From Fragilaria crotonensis (taxonomy: Eukaryota; Bacillariophyta; Fragilariophyceae; Fragilariales; Fragilariaceae), in the NCBI GenBank assembly GCA_022925895.1, contig JAKSYS010000476.1, positions 1 to 49,680 on the forward strand: a stretch of DNA of 49,680 nt, written 5' to 3'. The stretch's first letter is position 1. Every line of letters starts with the position of its first letter. The position numbers and the translations under genes are program-made. Below are positions 10,455 through 20,872 of the stretch, piece after piece. Below the pieces are notes generated by a model that had not been told where the DNA came from, did not search any database, and saw only the letters and a program-made list of their open reading frames with translations.

Positions 10455-10823
10455 CTAGTTGGAAAGACTGGAACTTGTTATGAAGTCATGAATTCGAATA
10501 GAAAGCTCATGTGAAAGTTTGGCATTCTCTATTTGCACACGACGTTTTCTTCGTGCAGAGCTCTCCCGAACTTTTCCATCATTGTCATTGCCACACCCAG
10601 GGCTCACGGGGTCACACCTTTGTTGAAATTTGAGTTGTTCCAATTCAGCAGTAAGAGTCTCCACGGTCAGTGCAAGTTGGTCATGGCTGTCATCGAGGTC
10701 CTTGAGTTGCTTATTCAGCAACTCATTTGTCGCTTCAAGCATGTTGATTTGTTCCAAGAGGTTCCGTTCGTTAGAAAAGCCATTTTCATAGATGGCTGCT
10801 GGTGTGACACAACCAGTCACCAT
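10455..10823 (-). CDS. Coiled-coil segment, probably part of the transposase gene
   Basis: 122 residues. The core (LLEQINMLEATNELLNKQLK, QLALTVETLTAELEQLKFQQ) is a strong heptad coiled coil, followed by a basic patch RRKRRVQIENAKLSHEL. The frame is open upstream to about 10890 through KAVTIEEVEHDTSTP, so the ATG at 10823 need not be the start. It ends 17 bases before the 787-residue frame begins, offset by one base. A single longer gene broken by one-base insertions, or with short introns, is more likely than three proteins. Confidence 0.5.
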   Translation of the reverse strand: MVTGCVTPAAIYENGFSNERNLLEQINMLEATNELLNKQLKDLDDSHDQLALTVETLTAELEQLKFQQRCDPVSPGCGNDNDGKVRESSARRKRRVQIENAKLSHELSIRIHDFITSSSLSN

Positions 10824-10851
10824 CGGTGTTGAGGTGTCGTGTTCAACCTCC

Positions 10852-11310
10852 TCAATTGTGACCGCTTTTCTTGTATTTCTTTTTCGTCGGCGGTAGTACT
10901 ACTACAAGCAAAAGTCTTCGGGGATCAGCACAATCTGGCATATCATCACTGACATCATCGTCCTCTTGTTCGGAATAATTGCAGATGTCAAAATGCAAGA
11001 GAGAATCTTGCTGTCGTCGAGGCTTTTTCTTGGTAGGACTTTTGCTCGGAGATTTCACTTCATCATTTTTGTCGGAATTGCCACGTGCAGAATCTTTTCT
11101 GCCTGTTGGTGCTGGCTTTACGTTTCGCTTCTGTCGATACTTTTTCTTGAGTGTGGTAGGGTTGCTCACATAAATGTGACCACCAGTGCACATGTACTTT
11201 TTCATCTGGCGATGTACTTGTTTGGTGTTTCTTTCCACGGCATCTTCTAACAGATCACACCCATGGCAAAAAGAAGTAATCAGGATACTCTGTCTTCCTT
11301 TCTTTTCCAA
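10852..11310 (-). CDS. Basic Cys-containing N-terminal segment, probably of the transposase gene
   Basis: 152 residues without an ATG start. The frame is open from just after a TGA near 11325. Features are an FCHGC motif, a highly basic stretch (KKKYRQKRNVKPAPTGRKDS, SPTKKKPRR) likely to act as a nuclear localisation or DNA-binding region, and an acidic patch EQEDDDVSDD. It is offset by one base from the next frame, as above. Confidence 0.45.
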   Translation of the reverse strand: MEKKGRQSILITSFCHGCDLLEDAVERNTKQVHRQMKKYMCTGGHIYVSNPTTLKKKYRQKRNVKPAPTGRKDSARGNSDKNDEVKSPSKSPTKKKPRRQQDSLLHFDICNYSEQEDDDVSDDMPDCADPRRLLLVVVLPPTKKKYKKSGHN

Positions 11311-11755
11311 ACGTGAGACATGTCACTGGGCAACTCCTGGTTCGTTTGTAGAGGTCATTCCGCTGCATGTTGCTCATCTGCAAGATACGAGTGCTGCAAT
11401 CATGCGATTCGTTCTATGAATAAGGGGGTCTCGCATCGCAGCTGTGAAAAAACTCCTGTAGAGCGTACATGGGAATTAGTACAAGAATATCTTTCGTCCA
11501 CGTGGAAGGTCCATTCTCGACCACAAATCGACTTCACCAAAATGCCGAACTTCGAAACGTCCGTGCACATCAGGATGCAGCACCACTCAATGAGCATCAT
11601 TGTGCACGCTTTCATCGAAGTTCAAGGAATTGGTGGAGAAAACGTACATCATCTGAGCTCAAAAACCGTTATTTACTCTGTCATAATGACTTGATTTTTC
11701 ATCATACAAAATTAACAGTGGTAACGGTGGTATAACGAGAAGCCGGCGGGATCGG

Positions 11756-11787
11756 GCCAAAGTTCAGAGCCCGAATGGTCTCTAGTG
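11756..11787 (-). repeat. Right terminal inverted repeat
   Basis: 32 bp, the perfect inverted match of 6302-6333. Confidence 0.93.
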
Positions 11788-12394
11788 TCTACTCGAGTAC
11801 GAGTCAAGCGTCAATAGGGAGAAGCAGTGTGAGTGCATACTATGTTACACTACCGGTAAAATACTTGTACCTGTAGGATGTCGTTTGTACTCCGTATAGC
11901 ATAGAGTACCGGTACCGGGTAATTGTACCTGGTACCTGGTACCTGGTACCTGGTACTAGTAGTACCTTTTCATGTAGAATGAGCACGGAATGATGCGACG
12001 ATGTGTCCAGTCTTCAGACTCCTATACCTAATACTCTGCGCACAGTACTGGTACTACAGTGACAGTTCGTGGCACAGTTGCCTCCTTCTACTGGTACTGG
12101 TAACTCCCAACTCCCAGTAAGGATTACTGATTAGACTACTGTACCGCAATGATGATAAACCAAAATGATACTCTTCGGAGTGTCGGAGTAGACTACGACT
12201 ACTACTTTGTAATCCAAGTATACTGTGTTTCATAGACGGAATTCTTGTTACGTTGAGCCCGGGCTGACCGAGCGGGATCATAACTGCGACGTCCCTTTAT
12301 GGGCTAATGGGTCATGTTGTCAGGCAGTGACTCGTATCATATTTGAGCGGATGAGCATTATTTGGGCAGCTGTGAGCACAACCGATCCCAGGTC
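11788..12394. other. Intergenic, with a gtacctg heptamer array
   Basis: No gene. Four copies of gtacctg lie at 11925-11952 in a GTAC-rich stretch. It separates the transposon from the 3' end of NPRL3. Confidence 0.6.
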
Positions 12395-14413
12395 TCAAAA
12401 GCCTTCATCGTTCACCCATTCATCATCGCCGATATTTGGAACTCTCCAAACACTGCTGATTGTTCTCCGTTTCCGCCCCCAAGATCTCAAGCGTGCTAGA
12501 CTTCGTTCGTCAATACGAAACATCCAGCACATCGCCACGGTGGACACTTTCCCATTCAAGCACCCTTCAGCAACAAGTTCGTCGCACAGATTCTCTTCAA
12601 AGAATCGTGACACACTGGATGATTCAGTACGCATGATTAATTTTGATTGCGAAGATGCTGATTCGAGATTCACGTTGCAAGCCACCAAGTATTCCTGCTT
12701 TGGAATCACAATCCTGTGAGCGCCAAGCCAAGCCGCCATTTTCATGAGATAATCTTCCAAGGCAGAAACAGCGGTGTCGTAAGGATTCATTGTGTCATCA
12801 TCAGGCAGCAGCTCCTTGTGTGAGTTATTCCCTCCTCCATTTCCAGGCAGGGGGCTGACCATATTGGACTCCCGGGCCAAGGTATCATCAAGCTGTTTTT
12901 CCTTGTCATCCTTTGCCTTTTGCCTTGAGTTAGTTTTCTCTTCCTCCCTCGAAAAATGGATGTTTGTGATCAAGCGTTGCAGCGCCCCACCAACCAGCCC
13001 GATATCAATGCGTTCTCCGTCAACGAGCCTATTGAGCAACTGTTCTATAGTACAGCCCATCGTCAGTAAGCTCACGACGCAATGGATAGAAAGGAGGCCA
13101 AATACTTGCGAAAAAGGCAAACTTAGCTCGTTCATACGATCGATACAGCCTGGGAAGCAAGCAAGCGTACTGTCCTTTCTGATAACATGAGAGACGATGC
13201 ACACAGTGTTGCTTAGCAAATAGGAGGCCATCTCGATCACTGATGCCAATGGCATAGCGGCGTCAATCGATACCTCAGACAGTGACTTGGACGAGTCCAA
13301 GGTGGAGAGGAACTGCTTCATTCTGCTGTTGGAAGAGGTAAATGTATCTGCTAGCTCGGCAGCAGCGACCTGCGGAAACAAAAGTGTGTGATAAGGCCGC
13401 ACACCATGTATTAGGTCCTCAACAACATTTTGCGCGATAGAGTCAATGGGGACAGCAATGTGTCGATTGATAAACACAGTACAGTCTCTCGCACTGAGAA
13501 TTGCGGAAGATATTGGCGCAGAATCCTCATGCGTTCGCGACATGGCATGAAAGACTTGCAAAAGCTCCCTAGCAAGATTTCCATGTATGTGCAAGCCTTC
13601 TACTTTTGCTGCCAACATGAGATCAGTGACTTCTTGATGATGTCCCTGTCGTTTTCGTACTTCGTTTCCAGTATCATCCCAATCTAAAGCCATCTCTGTG
13701 AAAACTGCACCTTCTCCGATCGCACCGGCTGTCATTGTTCGTCGATGCCGCAATGATCCGATCTCGGACGTCGAAGAACTGACGGTAGTTGAATTCTTTA
13801 ATTTCAACGTTTTGTAGTCTTCGGCTATCTTCTGAAGCCGAGCAGACTGGATTGCCACATAACGACATCTTCGCTCTTCTCGTTCCAAAACTCTGCATAC
13901 TCTTGCCAGAGAAACATGTATTTTCCGTACTGCCAAAAACGATGTGGATCCCCTCAAATGCTTCCGTCTATTTTCATTGTCGTCGACCTGGGTGAGGTCA
14001 GATTTTTTCGCTTGCAGTTCTTTCTTTGAAACGATATCACTTGCAGGACCTTCAACATCCCCTTCGAACCATCCAGCAATAGGAAGAGCCGACGAACGTT
14101 CGGTAGGAACCAAGGAAACAATCACGCTAAACAGCACAAGAGCCGATGCATCCTTGACATGTTCCGCGCTCATCAATACCGCCCGACAGCAAAATACTGT
14201 CCCACCCAAGCTGATCGTCATTGGTTGATTGCATAATCGTTTTTTAGGTCTGAATATTTTGGCCATGATGCGATGAGGTAACGTGAAGAAAAGATTGTCG
14301 GCATCACAATCCTCTGGCACTGCGGGGTACCGAAAGACCAAGCGAGCTCCTTTGCCTCTTTCTTCAACCACAAGTGCAATTCCGAGCACGGAAAACGGAA
14401 CTGATTCGGACAT
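12395..14413 (-). CDS. NPRL3: NPRL3 / Npr3, GATOR1 subunit
   Basis: A single exon of 672 residues from the ATG at 14413. It opens with FSVLGIALVVEERGKGARLV followed by FRYP, the typical Npr3 N-terminal longin-like segment. The block CNQPMTISLGGTVFCCRAVL matches the conserved region in which Npr3 proteins recognise the core fold. The C-terminus (MAAWLGAHRIVIPKQEYLVA and a winged-helix-like end with EGCLNGKVSTVAMCWMFRID) also fits. With NPRL2 and DEPDC5, NPRL3 forms GATOR1, a GTPase-activating complex for Rag GTPases that lowers TORC1 activity when amino acids are scarce. The middle is low-complexity and acidic. No frame defects. Confidence 0.75.
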   Translation of the reverse strand: MSESVPFSVLGIALVVEERGKGARLVFRYPAVPEDCDADNLFFTLPHRIMAKIFRPKKRLCNQPMTISLGGTVFCCRAVLMSAEHVKDASALVLFSVIVSLVPTERSSALPIAGWFEGDVEGPASDIVSKKELQAKKSDLTQVDDNENRRKHLRGSTSFLAVRKIHVSLARVCRVLEREERRCRYVAIQSARLQKIAEDYKTLKLKNSTTVSSSTSEIGSLRHRRTMTAGAIGEGAVFTEMALDWDDTGNEVRKRQGHHQEVTDLMLAAKVEGLHIHGNLARELLQVFHAMSRTHEDSAPISSAILSARDCTVFINRHIAVPIDSIAQNVVEDLIHGVRPYHTLLFPQVAAAELADTFTSSNSRMKQFLSTLDSSKSLSEVSIDAAMPLASVIEMASYLLSNTVCIVSHVIRKDSTLACFPGCIDRMNELSLPFSQVFGLLSIHCVVSLLTMGCTIEQLLNRLVDGERIDIGLVGGALQRLITNIHFSREEEKTNSRQKAKDDKEKQLDDTLARESNMVSPLPGNGGGNNSHKELLPDDDTMNPYDTAVSALEDYLMKMAAWLGAHRIVIPKQEYLVACNVNLESASSQSKLIMRTESSSVSRFFEENLCDELVAEGCLNGKVSTVAMCWMFRIDERSLARLRSWGRKRRTISSVWRVPNIGDDEWVNDEGF

Positions 14414-15091
14414 GTAATGGCTTGGTTTTAGAGTGAGGTCATGCGGACATTGTTGAGAGTTTCACTAATGCGCCAGCACCTTCTCGAGACGGAGTACAGT
14501 AGTATCTGTTGTGAGAGGAGAAGACGATGAGAGTTGAGGATGGGCTGGCGCAAGTTGTGTGGAGAGTTGTGAGGTGTGAGGTGGCCAGCTGCTACTGGCG
14601 ATTGGCGTACGGTCCTCAGCACAGAGTACCTGGTACTACTGTTACTCAAATACGGTCGATTATTCCTGCATAAACTCGTGTACAGAAGCGCACTGGACTA
14701 CAACTCCAAAAAGGTACTGGAGTACTTCAGTGCTACATACAAGTACCGTTCTATCTCTCCCTACAGTCCTGTCGTTGCCAATGGAATTCGGAATTTCATA
14801 ACCGTCGCCAAAGAATTGTGACCATTTTCGTGCGTAACTAAAAACTAAAGTAGAAATTCTTGTGTTCGTACAGGTGCGACGTACAATAATTACCATGGGA
14901 GAGTACCTCGTACTCAGTGAACGAGTAATCAGTGGTACAAGCAGTATATCGGCTATTGGACTTCTCGGACATCACGTCATGGTACGAGTATGACCTACCA
15001 GCGTACTACAGTACCTGGTACCAGGTACGAGTCAACTGAACAGCCAACTGCCGCATCATTCGAACCGCACAACAATATATATTCTGCGACG
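14414..15091. other. Divergent intergenic region, NPRL3 and APH-1
   Basis: Holds the promoters of both divergent genes. It has many GTAC palindromes (gtacctggtactactg near 14628, gtacctggtaccaggtac near 15009). No RNA gene seen. Confidence 0.5.
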
Positions 15092-15967
15092 ATGACAGCG
15101 GCTGCACTCGCGTGGGGATCAGCCTTTCTGGCCTTCGGACCAGTCGCATCAACACTCTTTCTGATTGTGTATCAAAAGGCCCAGCTGGTGATTGTTGTAA
15201 CAACATCAGCCTTTGCGTTTTTACTTTCTTCTTTGGGTGCGTCATTGTTTTGGTACATGTTTCACGCGGCTGGTGTCAACCATCCAATCACCATCTTGCT
15301 TCCTGGAGTCATCTTCCAAGGAATCATGCGATGCGGTTTTGTGGCTTTATATCATAGGGTGGAAAAAGTTATTGAACTCAGCATCGCCAGACATGAGCAA
15401 CATCAAATTCAGCTCGGGGAAAGCGAAGAAGCCATGGCGGAATCGGCAAGACTGCGACTGGAACTCAACGATTGGGCCTGTGGTTTGGCTGCTGGAACCG
15501 GATTCGGTGGTATGCATGCCGTTCTTCTGTATGGAACGCTGCTTGCGAGTGAATCTGGAAATTTGGGAACGCTTATCCAAGATTCTTGTCCCAACATGCC
15601 AGGACTCCTGCTATCTGCAGTGAATGCTTTTCTCTTTACTATCCTCGATATGATCTGGATGCTATTCACCTTTTTTGGGATGAGACGAAGACGATCACCA
15701 GGAATGGATTGTTCACGTGGCGTTGGAGCTATGATTGGAAACAGTAGACAATCGGGAAACATCGCGCTTGCTATTTGTGGCATCACACATCTAGCAGCCA
15801 GTTTTGCCACGACTCCCAATGTGTTTGGAGGGGGATGCAGTGTTTCGATTCCCCTTCTCATAGGGATTGTGCTCCTGACCGTTTGTGCTTTTGTCATGGG
15901 TGTTTCAAAGATTTATTTGCCGGCTTATCAGCGACGACGCATGGTGGTCGGAGGTATCCATGACTAA
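15092..15967 (+). CDS. APH1: APH-1, gamma-secretase scaffold subunit
   Basis: About 291 residues with seven predicted membrane segments. I chose the ATG at 15092 (MTAAALAWGSAFLAFGP) because the family begins at this hydrophobic segment and the upstream in-frame ATG at 14990 runs through GTAC spacer repeats. APH-1 hallmarks are the glycine-rich helix CGLAAGTGFGGMHAVLLYGT (the G-xxx-G packing helix with a conserved His) and the second conserved His in GITHLAASF. APH-1 holds presenilin, nicastrin and PEN-2 together in the intramembrane protease. A charged loop lies at KVIELSIARHEQHQ. Confidence 0.8.
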   Translation: MTAAALAWGSAFLAFGPVASTLFLIVYQKAQLVIVVTTSAFAFLLSSLGASLFWYMFHAAGVNHPITILLPGVIFQGIMRCGFVALYHRVEKVIELSIARHEQHQIQLGESEEAMAESARLRLELNDWACGLAAGTGFGGMHAVLLYGTLLASESGNLGTLIQDSCPNMPGLLLSAVNAFLFTILDMIWMLFTFFGMRRRRSPGMDCSRGVGAMIGNSRQSGNIALAICGITHLAASFATTPNVFGGGCSVSIPLLIGIVLLTVCAFVMGVSKIYLPAYQRRRMVVGGIHD

Positions 15968-16646
15968 GGGCTGATTAGGTTCAATGGAAACCCACAAGTC
16001 ACGACTTTCGTAAACCACACAGCACAAGAATCTAGTGTAGACGTACTTAAGCTTTCCGCAGGTGTATCTGAAATGCATGGGATCGACATCGGCATGCTCT
16101 GCACCCGATAGATTCTAGTGGACTCAACCTACCGGTAGATCGCTGCACTCACCACCCATCAACAATAGCTCCACATGCAGATACCCTGCGGCATTGACAG
16201 GTCATTTCAGTTGTGTGCGTTGCGACGGAAATTGACGCGTGACAGAATGCACAGGAAAGGGATCTGAAACCGTCATTTACCGGAGCTCCGTGGCTGATGG
16301 TTTCGTGTTCGAGTGTGTTGTTGAATGACAACTGCAAGACTTCATGACTGAACCCACTTGTGTGTTTTGTGCCTTGAACAAAGCTGACACGGGTAACGGA
16401 GATGCGTACATTCGATATGAAGCCTGTTCCAGTCGTGAAGGCGAGGAAAGGCGATGTTTCGCGTAGGTTCGAAGATTTGACATCCGTATTCTTCTTCTTA
16501 TCTCATCAGCTAATGACAGAAGGTCTCGCGACACGCCACGTACTAAACGTAACGAATCACTCACTGTTGCACACACGAACTGTAAGCTTCATAAATACTT
16601 CATTTCTTCTCCGCTTGGGTCTCAGAACGAAGTCTATCTCGCAGCA
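15968..16646. other. Intergenic and promoter of the DUF1517-type gene
   Basis: No gene supported. An AT-rich cataaatac lies about 55 bases before the ATG at 16647 and could be a core promoter element. This is weak. Confidence 0.35.
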
Positions 16647-18004
16647 ATGCAATTGATCTCTGTTATCCTGGTGGCTCTGACTGCCGTAAACCAAGTTTCG
16701 TCCTTTTCGCCCCTTGCTCGTCATCAAGGCACGGCTTTGACTTCAAACCTGGTACATCCAGCCTCTGGAGCAAAGCTCTTGGCTCATTTGGATCATGATG
16801 AAGATCCAATTGATCTTCGAGGCGCCTCTCACAGCCTACCGAGTGCGAAGAAGTCGACCGACCCAAAAAGTGCCCTGGAGCTCTTCATCCCTAATTTTCT
16901 CAAGAATGTCAAGGCCTCACAAGCCACATTCTTGGCGATATTGATGTTGGCATTGTCTCCATTTCCTTCGAACGCTGCCATGAGTGGAGGTCGCATGGGC
17001 GGGTCCTTCTCGTCCCCGAGGAGTTCCGTACCCGCCCGGAGCAGCTACAGCAGTCCAAGCAGTCGAGGGTACGGAGGGGGATACGGTCGTGGAGCGGCTA
17101 CCGGCTTTGCAAGTGGCTACGCCACGGGACTTGGAGCCGGCTACATGTCAGCACCGAGGATTGGATTTAGCCCATTCATACCGCCTTTCTATGCTAGGCC
17201 TTACTACGGTGGAGCTGGAATCATTACCTACAATCCTGGACCAAGTCTCGGGCAGCTTGTTTTCTTTGGTGGTGCGGCAGTTGCAATTTCCTTGGCGCTT
17301 CAGAGGCAATCCTTGGATTTGCCAACCTACGAAGGCTTCGATGAATTTGCTAGCGTGCTCGGACCTGGCACTTCGTTTGCAAAGATTAGTGTCGCTCTTG
17401 AAGTTCCCAACCGAGACGATCCATCATCGATTCTTTCGGTTTTGAATCGTTTGGGCCAAACCGCGAACACTGAGAGTCAGAAAGGAATGCAAAGCCTGAC
17501 CAGTCAAGGTGAGTATCACCGTATGGTACTTTAAACACACTGATATCGAAGAATTTGATTTCTTGCTAACACATTTCGCTTATGTTTTCTAAAGTCGCTC
17601 TCGAAGTTTTGCGCCGCAAGTCGTCAATCATCTCCGCCAGTACGGAATACCAACACTTCAAATCTAGATCTCTGGCGCTTCGTGAATTCAACAACCAGGC
17701 TACCAAAGAACGAAGCAAGTTTGAGCGCGAGAACACCAGGCTTCACCAGGCAGTCACACACGGTGACTCCAAAGCGACCATGGCTGTTGTCACCTTGGTT
17801 CTCGCCATTGACGGCGATAGCACCAAGATCCCCCGCATCGGAAATATTGCAGATGTGGAGGATGCTCTCCGCAAAATTGCTTCAGATTCCAAAATGGACG
17901 ATTGTCTCCAAAGCGTTGAGATCCTTTGGACACCTGAGGAGCGCATCGAGACTTTGACGCTGAAGGATGTCATTGCTGACTATCCAACACTCCGCTCTGT
18001 ATAG
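16647..18004 (+). CDS. Plastid DUF1517-type membrane protein
   Basis: Two exons, 16647-17508 and 17595-18004, with an 86-bp GTGAGT...AAAG intron (phase 1), giving about 423 residues. It starts with a signal peptide ending in SSFSP, as in diatom plastid preproteins. A hydrophobic segment (ATFLAILMLALSPFPSNAAM) may be a thylakoid-type signal or membrane anchor. Next come a Ser/Gly/Tyr-rich stretch (GGYGRGAATGFASGYATGLG), a second hydrophobic segment (LGQLVFFGGAAVAISLAL), and the DUF1517 core: FAKISVALEVPNRDDPSSIL, VALEVLRRKSSIISASTEYQ, LALREFNNQATKERSKFERE and a C-terminal WTPEERIETLTLKDVIADYP. The family occurs in plastids and cyanobacteria with no known biochemical function. Confidence 0.7.
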
Positions 18005-18061
18005 ATGTTTGTCCGCAAGGTAGATATCGACGTTTGGATTACCACAGTATGAATAAACATA

Positions 18062-18729
18062 TTAGAACATGAATAAGAAATCCGCTGACGTTGCATCCGG
18101 GTAGGAGAACCAATGCGGCATTTGCACCCGACGAAGCTCGACATCACGAATGTTCTCTTGACTAAGTCCTCGCTTCAGCGGAGATGGTGCTTTCGGGATC
18201 ACAGATTGACGACAACAAGGACACGACTCGTGAATTTGGAGCCATTGGAGTAGGCAATGCTCATGGAACGAATGGCAGCAGCTTCCGTGTGCGATTCTTT
18301 CTCCAATATCTGTTCCAAAAAATGTCAGTCACTTGCCACACGAAAGGCCACCATAAAACAAAGAGACAGAATTGCAAAAATTCCGCTTACTATAGTTAAT
18401 CAACAAACATATGGGACAGCACGTATCAGCATTCTCTGCCACTTCATACTCCGAAAATGCAGCGCCTTTGCCAGGACTTCAACGTCTACCTTGACAAGTT
18501 CTCCAGGTAGATCCGAGTCGACATGTATCCAGTCCAAGCTTTCACGTGCATAGAACCTGATATCTGTGTACCATGCTAGAAATCTGCAAATGAGAAAGGC
18601 AACGAATTCACTTGCTCCCAGTGCAAGGATAAGCACTCCCAATGAACCCGTGCCGTTCGAATCGCCAGCGGGATCTGGAGACTCGGGAATCTGATGGCTA
18701 AACGTATCTTGTTCTATTGATAAACCCAT
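18062..18729 (-). CDS. Membrane RING-H2 protein, probable E3 ubiquitin ligase (frame break)
   Basis: Exons on the minus strand: 18729-18391 and 18309-18062, with an 81-bp GTAAGC...ACAG intron. Exon 1 has an ATG at 18729 and a membrane segment (GVLILALGASEFVAFLICRF). Its last part, read in a shifted frame, encodes ENADTCCPICLLINY. Exon 2 gives IGERIAHGSCCHSFHEHCLL, QWLQIHESCPCCRQSVI. Together these form the eight RING-H2 zinc ligands (CxxC, C, H, H, C, CxxC). Exon 1 is one base short for this join, so a one-base deletion near 18465-18475 is likely, though another short intron is possible. The partner is unknown. A second gene of the same build lies at 20873. Confidence 0.6.
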
Positions 18730-20052
18730 GGTTACTTTGATGGTATTTGTGTGATGAATGCTACACGGGTTGTGATTTCACAACTATTGAGAAGGCAACC
18801 GGCAAGACTGATGTGATCGAACGTCCGTTTCGCGAAGCGAAGCATCTATTGACAGCAACATATCTTTTCACTCATATACTCATCTATGCTGTTTCTGCTG
18901 TGAACAAGACTTTATTTGAGTGCTACTCCAGTACATTATACGCCGTCCTGGTACTCATGCCACTGACGGGCACCGAATGAATTCCGGAACAGGCGAGAGG
19001 TGTCAAGGAACAGTCATTTCAAGAGGTCGTCGGATCCCTTTGTTGCAGCTTGCCAGCGTCTTGTTTGTTCTATGCATTTCCGTTGATAATTTTGTATAGA
19101 AAAAGTTTTACCTGTACGTACAGTAAACCGCAAACATCGTCGTCAAGTAGGTCTACTTAAGCTGGCGATTGGTGAGCGACACAAATATGCATACTGTAGT
19201 ATTCAACCCGAAGCACAACTCCGAGTAGCTGCATCAGTGCAAGTACCGGTACACTAAAAAGTACAGGGCATCAATCATCAGAAGAATTGGAATACAGTAG
19301 AACGATGAAGGACAGCGAATTGAATTGATGTGATAGAGTATCTGATAAACATTCAAGAAGAGTTGAGGATATGCATAACTCCAAGAATTGTACGCCAGCA
19401 GTTCACGTACCGGCACATTAACTCGTATGATGGTATCAACTCGGAGTACTTGAACTCCATTCACGAAAGTGTCAGAGGCAAAGGAAGACATAAAACAATA
19501 ACATTGCAATAACTTTGTTCAGCCTGCCTCTTTTGTATTGCAAAAGATAGCATAAACAATTTTTGCTAGCTATTGTGCACCAAATACAACGTCTTGCATG
19601 CAGACGTCATCTCAAGAATGTTGAATATCAAGACTGAGTCCACCGTCCTCCTCACCATTTTCCCCTTAAGTTTTGGTTCCTCATGTTTCCAGCATGCAAA
19701 ATAAGATGCTGATTTGCTTCCTTCCTAACCGATGTTTACTCTGTCCACAGATCAAACAGTTTGTGAGCGCATGATGTTGGGCTCACCAGACTTGGTGCCG
19801 CTTGTTAGCTTCTGTTAAGCACCATCCTGCAACTGCCAAGAAGACTTTGTCATCATCATGCCAGCACAACTTTTCAAGGCGTATCATTATCAATTATCGC
19901 CAACATTCTCCTTGGACTAAATCAACTTTAACTTCTAACAGTTCAGAACAAATTAATCATGGATTAAGATGTGATCAATCAATAAACCCTGCACACTAGT
20001 AGAAATTATCAAGCCTTCCAATTAGTTCTTGAAATGCAACTCAGCATACAAT
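18730..20052. other. Intergenic, no gene supported
   Basis: 1.3 kb with scattered short frames that lack any family resemblance. It is AT-rich toward the right. The 19700-20030 stretch looks like eroded repeat DNA, but no terminal repeats or target duplication were found. Confidence 0.4.
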
Positions 20053-20183
20053 TCATACCACTCATACCAGCACTCATACCAGCACTCATACCAGCACTCA
20101 TACCAGCACTCATACCAGCACTCATACCAGCACTCATACCAGCACTCATACCAGCACTCATACCAGCAGCACTCATACCACAG
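20053..20183. repeat. 12-bp minisatellite (tcataccagcac)
   Basis: About ten near-perfect copies of tcataccagcac. One strand translates as QHSY repeats and the other as WYEC repeats. Both are by-products of the 12-bp period and are not genes. Confidence 0.95.
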
Positions 20184-20872
20184 TACCGCTTGTAAAGTAA
20201 TGGAAGACAATGACTGACACCAAAACAGTTTCAATGTTGATACTTTCACTTCTGCAATTGCCCCTTGACTCTGGGATGACACACCCTGGTTCCTCACCTC
20301 CTTCTTCTTCACTCTCTTAATCAGATTGTTGATCTGCTAGGTGATGCAGGCACAAGTTTGTCATCGTAGACAAAATCAGATAATAGTAAGAATTACCACA
20401 CTAGAGCAGTTTGGTTTTCTAGGACTACTTTTTTCAAATGGAGGTGAGCAAATCCCTCCCCTTTTCCCTGAATAGTTTGATGTTTGAAGTTTGAAGTTTG
20501 AAGTCTGGCTTTATCTTGCTTCAAAGCAACATGCGCTACTGCAGTACCAGGTACTAGTTACCAGCTACTGTACTCGAGTACTGAACTATTGTGCGGAAGT
20601 TGATGTTGAATCGTGCGAGTCGATCGTTTTTGGGCCGTGCCACTTCATCACGTCCAACACGTATAATAAGGCCATGACATCTACTCCTCAGAAGGTGACT
20701 CCCGTTCACGATTTGTGGTATTTGTTTTTCGGTTCCTGTCAAATTTCAACTGTCTTCGTTTGCTCGTCTCAGTTTTCAGAACAGAAAGAATCACATTCTC
20801 GACTTCGCTGGTGAAACGACAAACTCAACGCACAAGTTGTGGGTGATTGTGTTGCGTCTTGTGCTTGAGGAG
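20184..20872. other. Intergenic, with a gtttgaa heptamer repeat
   Basis: No gene. Three copies of gtttgaa lie at 20482-20502. Confidence 0.55.

Larger units (their letters stand above)
6302..11787. mobile_element. 5.5-kb DNA transposon with 32-bp TIRs, family unassigned
   Basis: Perfect 32-bp inverted repeats bound this segment: left 6302-6333 (it begins actagagaccattcgggctc) and right 11756-11787 as the reverse complement. Identity ends sharply after ttggcc. The outer four bases read CTAG on both sides (6303-6306, 11783-11786), so a CTAG target duplication is possible, but it cannot be separated from the repeat because it is palindromic. Inside are a plus-strand gene (6538-8039) and a minus-strand gene system (11310-8075) that meet tail to tail with a 35-bp gap. 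All the internal genes have frame breaks, so this copy is probably inactive. Confidence 0.85.

Noticed and set aside
19570..20040. Candidate solo LTR near the 12-bp satellite
   Set aside because: TGTT...AACA ends could be picked, but no matching 5-bp target duplication was found.
20022..20312. WYEC/QHSY repeat proteins on both strands
   Set aside because: They are by-products of the 12-bp minisatellite, with no flanking gene structure.
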